Origin: Williamsia sterculiae | GTDB taxonomy: Bacteria; Actinomycetota; Actinomycetes; Mycobacteriales; Mycobacteriaceae | Length of the DNA: 64,000 nucleotides | Direction: 5' to 3' | NCBI RefSeq assembly: GCF_900156495.1 | Contig: NZ_FTNT01000001.1 | Location: forward strand, 186,001 to 250,000 | Shown: piece after piece, positions 60,662-64,000 of the stretch | How positions within the stretch are numbered: the stretch's first letter is position 1 | Layout of the letters: every line of letters begins with the position of its first letter | Notes under the pieces: generated by a model | What the model saw: only the letters and a program-made list of their open reading frames with translations | Database searches by the model: none | Told to the model about the DNA's origin: nothing | Program-made: the position numbers and the translations under genes

Positions 60662-62905
60662 TCAGTGTGGGATCGAACTGCGAAAACCGCGCAGTCGGAG
60701 GCTGTTGACCACCACGAAGACACTCGACAGGGCCATCGCCGCCCCGGCGAGCATGGGGTTGAGCAGACCCAGGGCAGCGACCGGGATCGCGGCGACGTTG
60801 TAGGCGAACGCCCAGAACAGGTTCGACGTGATGGTCGCCAGGGTGCGTCGCGACAGTCGGATCGCATCCACCGCGGCCCGCAGATCACCGCCGACCAGGG
60901 TGATGTCGGCGGCCTCGATGGCGACGTCGGTGCCGGTGCCCATGGCCATCCCCAGGTCGGCCCGGGCCAGCGCGGGCGCATCGTTCACCCCGTCACCCAC
61001 CATGGCGACCACGTGACCCTCCGCCTGGAGACCGGCCACCACGGCGACCTTGTCCTGCGGCAGGACCTCGGCGTGCACCCGGTCGATACCCACCTCGCCG
61101 GCGGTCCGCCGAGCCGCGGACGCGTTGTCCCCGGTGAGCAGCACCGGTGTCAGGCCGAGTGCCCGCAACCCGGCGACAGCCTCGGCGCTCGTCGGTTTCA
61201 CGGTGTCGGCGACCACCAGGATGCCGCGGGCGGCGTCATCCCAGCCGACCGTCACGACGGTCTCACCTGCCTCCTCGGCCGACCGTGCGGCAGAGGCGAG
61301 CTCGTCACTCAGCCCGGTGGTCATCGACGGTCGACCGACGACCACCGGGTGTCCTTCCACCAGTCCTCGTGCGCCCGAACCGGGTTCGTTGACGAAGTCG
61401 TCCACGAGCGAAGACGACACGCCCTCACGCTCCACACCGGCCGTGACGGCGCGGGCGACGGGATGTTCGGAGGCGCGCTCGACGGACCCGGCCAGTCGCA
61501 GCAGTTCCTCACGGCTGGTCCCGACGTCGGGGATCACGTCCACCAACTCCATCGAACCGGTGGTGACCGTACCGGTCTTGTCCAACACGATGGTGTCGAC
61601 GGCGCGGGTCGATTCCAGCACTTCGGGACCCTTGATGAGGATCCCGAGCTGTGCACCGCGCCCGGTGCCGACCAACAGGGCGGTGGGGGTGGCCAACCCC
61701 AGCGCGCACGGGCAGGCGATCACCAGCACCGCCACGGCTGCGGTGAACGCGGCGGTGACGCCGAAGCCGGCGCCCAGCCATGCCCCGAGCACGACGACCG
61801 CGACGGCGATGACGACCGGCACGAACACCCCGGAGATGCGGTCGGCGAGGCGCTGTACCTGGGCCTTGCCGGTCTGTGCATCCTCCACCAGCCGCGCCAT
61901 CTGGGCGATCTGGGTGTCCGAACCGACCCGGGTGGCCTCGACGACCAGTCGTCCACCGGCGTTGACCGTCGCCCCGGTGACGGTGTCACCCGTGGTGATC
62001 TCCACCGGGACCGCCTCGCCGGTGAGCATCGACGTGTCCACCGCCGACCTCCCGGACACCACCACGCCGTCGGTGGCGATCTTCTCACCCGGTCGGACCA
62101 CGAAGCGGTCGCCGACGACCAACTCGCCGACCGGAACGGTGATCTCGATGTCGTTGCGCAGCAACGTCACATCCTTGGAACCGAGCTCGAGCAACGCGCG
62201 CAGCGCGGCTCCGGCCTGTCGCTTGGCCCGCTTCTCGAAATACCGGCCCGCCAGGATGAACGCGGTGACCCCGGCTGCGGCCTCGAGGTAGATGTTCGCC
62301 GATCCGTCCGTCGGTGCGACGGTGAACTCGAACGGATGTCTCATCCCCGGCGTACCCGCGGTTCCGAAGAACAACGCGTACAACGACCATCCGAAGGCGC
62401 TGAGGGTTCCGACCGAGATCAGCGTGTCCATGGTCGCGGCGCCGTGCCGCAGGTTGGTGACCGCCGCCCGGTGGAACGGCCAGCCTGCCCAGACCACCAC
62501 GGGGGCGGCCAACACCAGAGACGCCCACTGCCAGTTGGTGAACTGCAGCGGCGGGATCATCGCCATCGCGATGACCGGAACCGACAGGGTGACCGCCGCG
62601 ATCAGCCGGGCGCGCAACGAGATGAGTTCGGGGTCGTGATCTACGCCGGCGTCATCCGATGGCTCGGCGGCCGCGGGCAGGGTCGCGGTGTAACCCGTGG
62701 CGCCGACGGTGGTGATCAGCGTGTCGGGGTCGTAGCCCGCCGGCGCGGTCACCCGTGCCTTCTCGGTGGCGTAGTTGACCGTTGCCGTGACGCCGTCGAG
62801 CTTGTTCAGCTTGCGTTCGATCCGGTTGGCGCACGACGCGCACGTCATACCGCCGATCTCGAGCTCGATGTCGGACCGATTCTCGGTCGGTGGGGCGGTG
62901 CTCAC
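60662..62905 (-). CDS. copA: Copper-exporting P1B-type ATPase CopA
   Basis: A 747-residue heavy-metal ATPase. One N-terminal metal-binding domain carries GMTCASC (C22, C25). Eight membrane helices follow, with the transmembrane metal site CPC in [13 protein letters not shown]. The phosphorylation motif is DKTGT, the SEHP motif is in [11 protein letters not shown], and the hinge is [15 protein letters not shown] together with MxCxxC marks Cu(I) export across the cytoplasmic membrane. The stop of the upstream Met/His-rich gene overlaps its start (ATGA), giving the operon copZ, anchored protein, copA. The regulator is not in the window. Confidence 0.95.
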   Translation of the reverse strand: MSTAPPTENRSDIELEIGGMTCASCANRIERKLNKLDGVTATVNYATEKARVTAPAGYDPDTLITTVGATGYTATLPAAAEPSDDAGVDHDPELISLRARLIAAVTLSVPVIAMAMIPPLQFTNWQWASLVLAAPVVVWAGWPFHRAAVTNLRHGAATMDTLISVGTLSAFGWSLYALFFGTAGTPGMRHPFEFTVAPTDGSANIYLEAAAGVTAFILAGRYFEKRAKRQAGAALRALLELGSKDVTLLRNDIEITVPVGELVVGDRFVVRPGEKIATDGVVVSGRSAVDTSMLTGEAVPVEITTGDTVTGATVNAGGRLVVEATRVGSDTQIAQMARLVEDAQTGKAQVQRLADRISGVFVPVVIAVAVVVLGAWLGAGFGVTAAFTAAVAVLVIACPCALGLATPTALLVGTGRGAQLGILIKGPEVLESTRAVDTIVLDKTGTVTTGSMELVDVIPDVGTSREELLRLAGSVERASEHPVARAVTAGVEREGVSSSLVDDFVNEPGSGARGLVEGHPVVVGRPSMTTGLSDELASAARSAEEAGETVVTVGWDDAARGILVVADTVKPTSAEAVAGLRALGLTPVLLTGDNASAARRTAGEVGIDRVHAEVLPQDKVAVVAGLQAEGHVVAMVGDGVNDAPALARADLGMAMGTGTDVAIEAADITLVGGDLRAAVDAIRLSRRTLATITSNLFWAFAYNVAAIPVAALGLLNPMLAGAAMALSSVFVVVNSLRLRGFRSSIPH

Positions 62906-63822
62906 GTGTGTTCCCCGTCGGAGGTGGCGGGCGCGTCGAGAACGAAGGTGGCCGTGTGCACGTCGCCGTCCACCTGGAAGTCCAGGTAGAGCAGGTACCG
63001 GCCGGGTGTCGGTACGTGCGCGACGAAGCGGATCGTCGGTCCGCTCGTCTGCCCGGGTGTCGGGTCGACACCCGCGGCGTGCACGTGGAGGTACGCGAGA
63101 TCACCGTCGCGGAGTGCAATCAGGTGGCCGAAGGCGCCCAGGTACGGCTGCAGGGTGGTCACCGGTGTGCCGCTCCGGGTGACGGTGAACCGCAACTCGC
63201 TCGGACGTCCCGCCGCCAGATCGCCGGTGGCCGTCACCGTCACACCGTCGACGGTGTCCACCGTCCGCGGACCGGTGGCGGGGGAGGGGGCAACGGGTCC
63301 GGCGACGTCGATGCTGCGGGTCAGGGTCACGGCCGACGACGGGTCGGAGGTCGCCTGGAAGTCGGCGAACACCCGGTAGGTGCCGGCCTCGTCCCACCGC
63401 CACGGGATGCTCCACACCCCGGTGGTGGTGTCCAGGGTCGGATGGACGTGCCGGAACCGGCTGCCGTCGGTGCGCACCACGATGAGGTGGAGGTCCTTGT
63501 CGTGAGTCGTCTCGAAGTGGGTGACGGGGTGCCCGTCGGTGGTCAGGATCCGGAAGCTCAGGTTTCCGTCCCGGCCGGCCGCCGCGGGTGCGGTGACCGG
63601 CGAGATCAGGTAGCCGTCTTGCGCCATGGCCAGTCCCGGTACCGGCGCCTCGTCGTGTGCCATGTCCATCCCATCCATCTCGCCGTGATCGTCGGGGCTG
63701 CTCTGCTGCTTCCACGACGCCACCACGCTCTCGGGGACGACCGCCGACGCGGTGGCGAAGGCCGCCACGAACGCGACCGCCAGGCCGGCGCCGTAGGTGG
63801 CAAGTCGTCCGGCGGTGTTCAT
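62902..63822 (-). CDS. Anchored extracytoplasmic protein of the copper operon, Met/His-rich
   Basis: About 306 residues. An N-terminal helix (residues about 8-32) anchors or exports the protein. It is followed by a metal-binding-like stretch [15 protein letters not shown] and two beta-rich domains with [42 protein letters not shown] and [20 protein letters not shown]. The repeated His residues in these strands resemble copper-resistance-associated extracytoplasmic proteins. It probably binds copper outside the membrane, near CopA. The ATG at 63822 shares one base with the copZ stop (TGATG). Confidence 0.75.
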   Translation of the reverse strand: MNTAGRLATYGAGLAVAFVAAFATASAVVPESVVASWKQQSSPDDHGEMDGMDMAHDEAPVPGLAMAQDGYLISPVTAPAAAGRDGNLSFRILTTDGHPVTHFETTHDKDLHLIVVRTDGSRFRHVHPTLDTTTGVWSIPWRWDEAGTYRVFADFQATSDPSSAVTLTRSIDVAGPVAPSPATGPRTVDTVDGVTVTATGDLAAGRPSELRFTVTRSGTPVTTLQPYLGAFGHLIALRDGDLAYLHVHAAGVDPTPGQTSGPTIRFVAHVPTPGRYLLYLDFQVDGDVHTATFVLDAPATSDGEHT

Positions 63823-64000
63823 CAGACGCGCACGGCGGCGTAACCGGCCTCGCGCACCGCGGCCAGGATCACCGCGTCGTCGACCTCGACTACGCTGCCG
63901 ACCAGCAGCTTTCCGTTCCGATGGCTCACCTCGACGGTGTCCACGCCGGGCACCTCGCCGACCTCCTCGCGCACCGACATCTCGCAGTGTCCGCACGTCA
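63822..64000 (-). CDS. copZ: Copper chaperone CopZ (heavy-metal-associated domain), 5'-truncated by the window edge
   Basis: The last 59 codons of a small metallochaperone, read on the minus strand from the window edge to a TGA at 63822-63824. The protein begins within the metal-binding motif (TCGHCEMSVREEVGEVPG) and ends VREAGYAAVRV, the normal end of a ferredoxin-like HMA domain. The preceding bases (TG) are consistent with a missing Met, giving MTCGHC. It would deliver Cu(I) to CopA, encoded downstream. Confidence 0.88.
   Translation of the reverse strand, partial: TCGHCEMSVREEVGEVPGVDTVEVSHRNGKLLVGSVVEVDDAVILAAVREAGYAAVRV

Noticed and set aside
60590-62989. Very long open frame (about 800 residues) on the plus strand opposite copA
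   Set aside because: Its protein is His/Gly/Arg/Asp-rich with no recognisable domain, while the opposite strand encodes a complete CopA with every P-type ATPase motif. It is a GC-bias shadow.
1-64000. CRISPR arrays, tRNA or rRNA genes, insertion sequences and prophage
   Set aside because: No regularly spaced short repeats, no tRNA-like arm patterns, no transposase or integrase and no terminal inverted repeats were seen. The repeats present lie inside protein-coding genes. A covariance-model tRNA search was not possible here.

Overview
This window is high-GC actinobacterial chromosome from a mycolic-acid bacterium (order Mycobacteriales). It resembles Gordonia or a close relative, but the genus is an inference. 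The evidence is gene families and order: an Hsp70 operon with HspR and HAIR operators, an iniB-iniA-iniC cluster, a large LuxR/ATPase regulator, an Rv0338c-type Fe-S reductase beside an AspC-type aminotransferase, an Rv1355c-type E1/nitroreductase fusion beside a GGDEF protein, and a DUF222/HNH protein. I saw no rRNA, tRNA, CRISPR array, insertion sequence or prophage.

Layout. 1-510: end of a DHA2-type MFS exporter. 738-8020: a surface-polysaccharide locus, with a GT4 and a beta-helix protein on the plus strand and chain-length regulator, GT2, flippase and polymerase as a tightly overlapping minus-strand operon. 8021-8813: gene-poor. 8814-10505: a tandem alpha/beta-hydrolase protein. 10564-18151: a divergent aminoacyl-carrier-protein module. 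It holds an amino acid:carrier protein ligase and an acyl-CoA-dehydrogenase homologue on the minus strand, and a carrier protein, DUF1839 protein, GH2/mannosidase-like protein, GT4 and phosphopantetheinyl transferase on the plus strand. 18161-24561: aminotransferase, a priming sugar-phosphate transferase (the initiating enzyme for a glycan such as that of the first locus) and an Fe-S membrane reductase with a repeat-rich tail. 25029-29326: GGDEF protein, a GNAT-like acyl synthase candidate and the E1/nitroreductase fusion. 29310-31772: small membrane protein, SanA/YdcF-like protein and acyltransferase-3.

32057-36734: HAIR-controlled dnaK-grpE-dnaJ-hspR, with a perfect hairpin between grpE and dnaJ. 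36737-51532: an envelope-stress neighbourhood with a LuxR-type ATPase regulator, a membrane-anchored Hsp70-like protein, a giant IniB, dynamin-like IniA and IniC, a small membrane protein and a second Hsp70-like membrane protein. 51576-57399: type II flavohemoglobin, amidohydrolase, DUF222/HNH protein, and a thioredoxin-reductase-like protein with a receiver-like domain. 57558-60566: LLM flavin monooxygenase, a divergent HxlR regulator/hydrolase pair with a palindromic operator, and a small membrane protein. 60662-64000: a copper operon (copZ fragment, Met/His-rich anchored protein, copA).

Two parts look least described. One is the complete aminoacyl-carrier-protein pathway beside a glycan locus. 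The other is the iniBAC cluster with a roughly 1,530-residue repetitive IniB flanked by two Hsp70-like membrane proteins with outward low-complexity tails.
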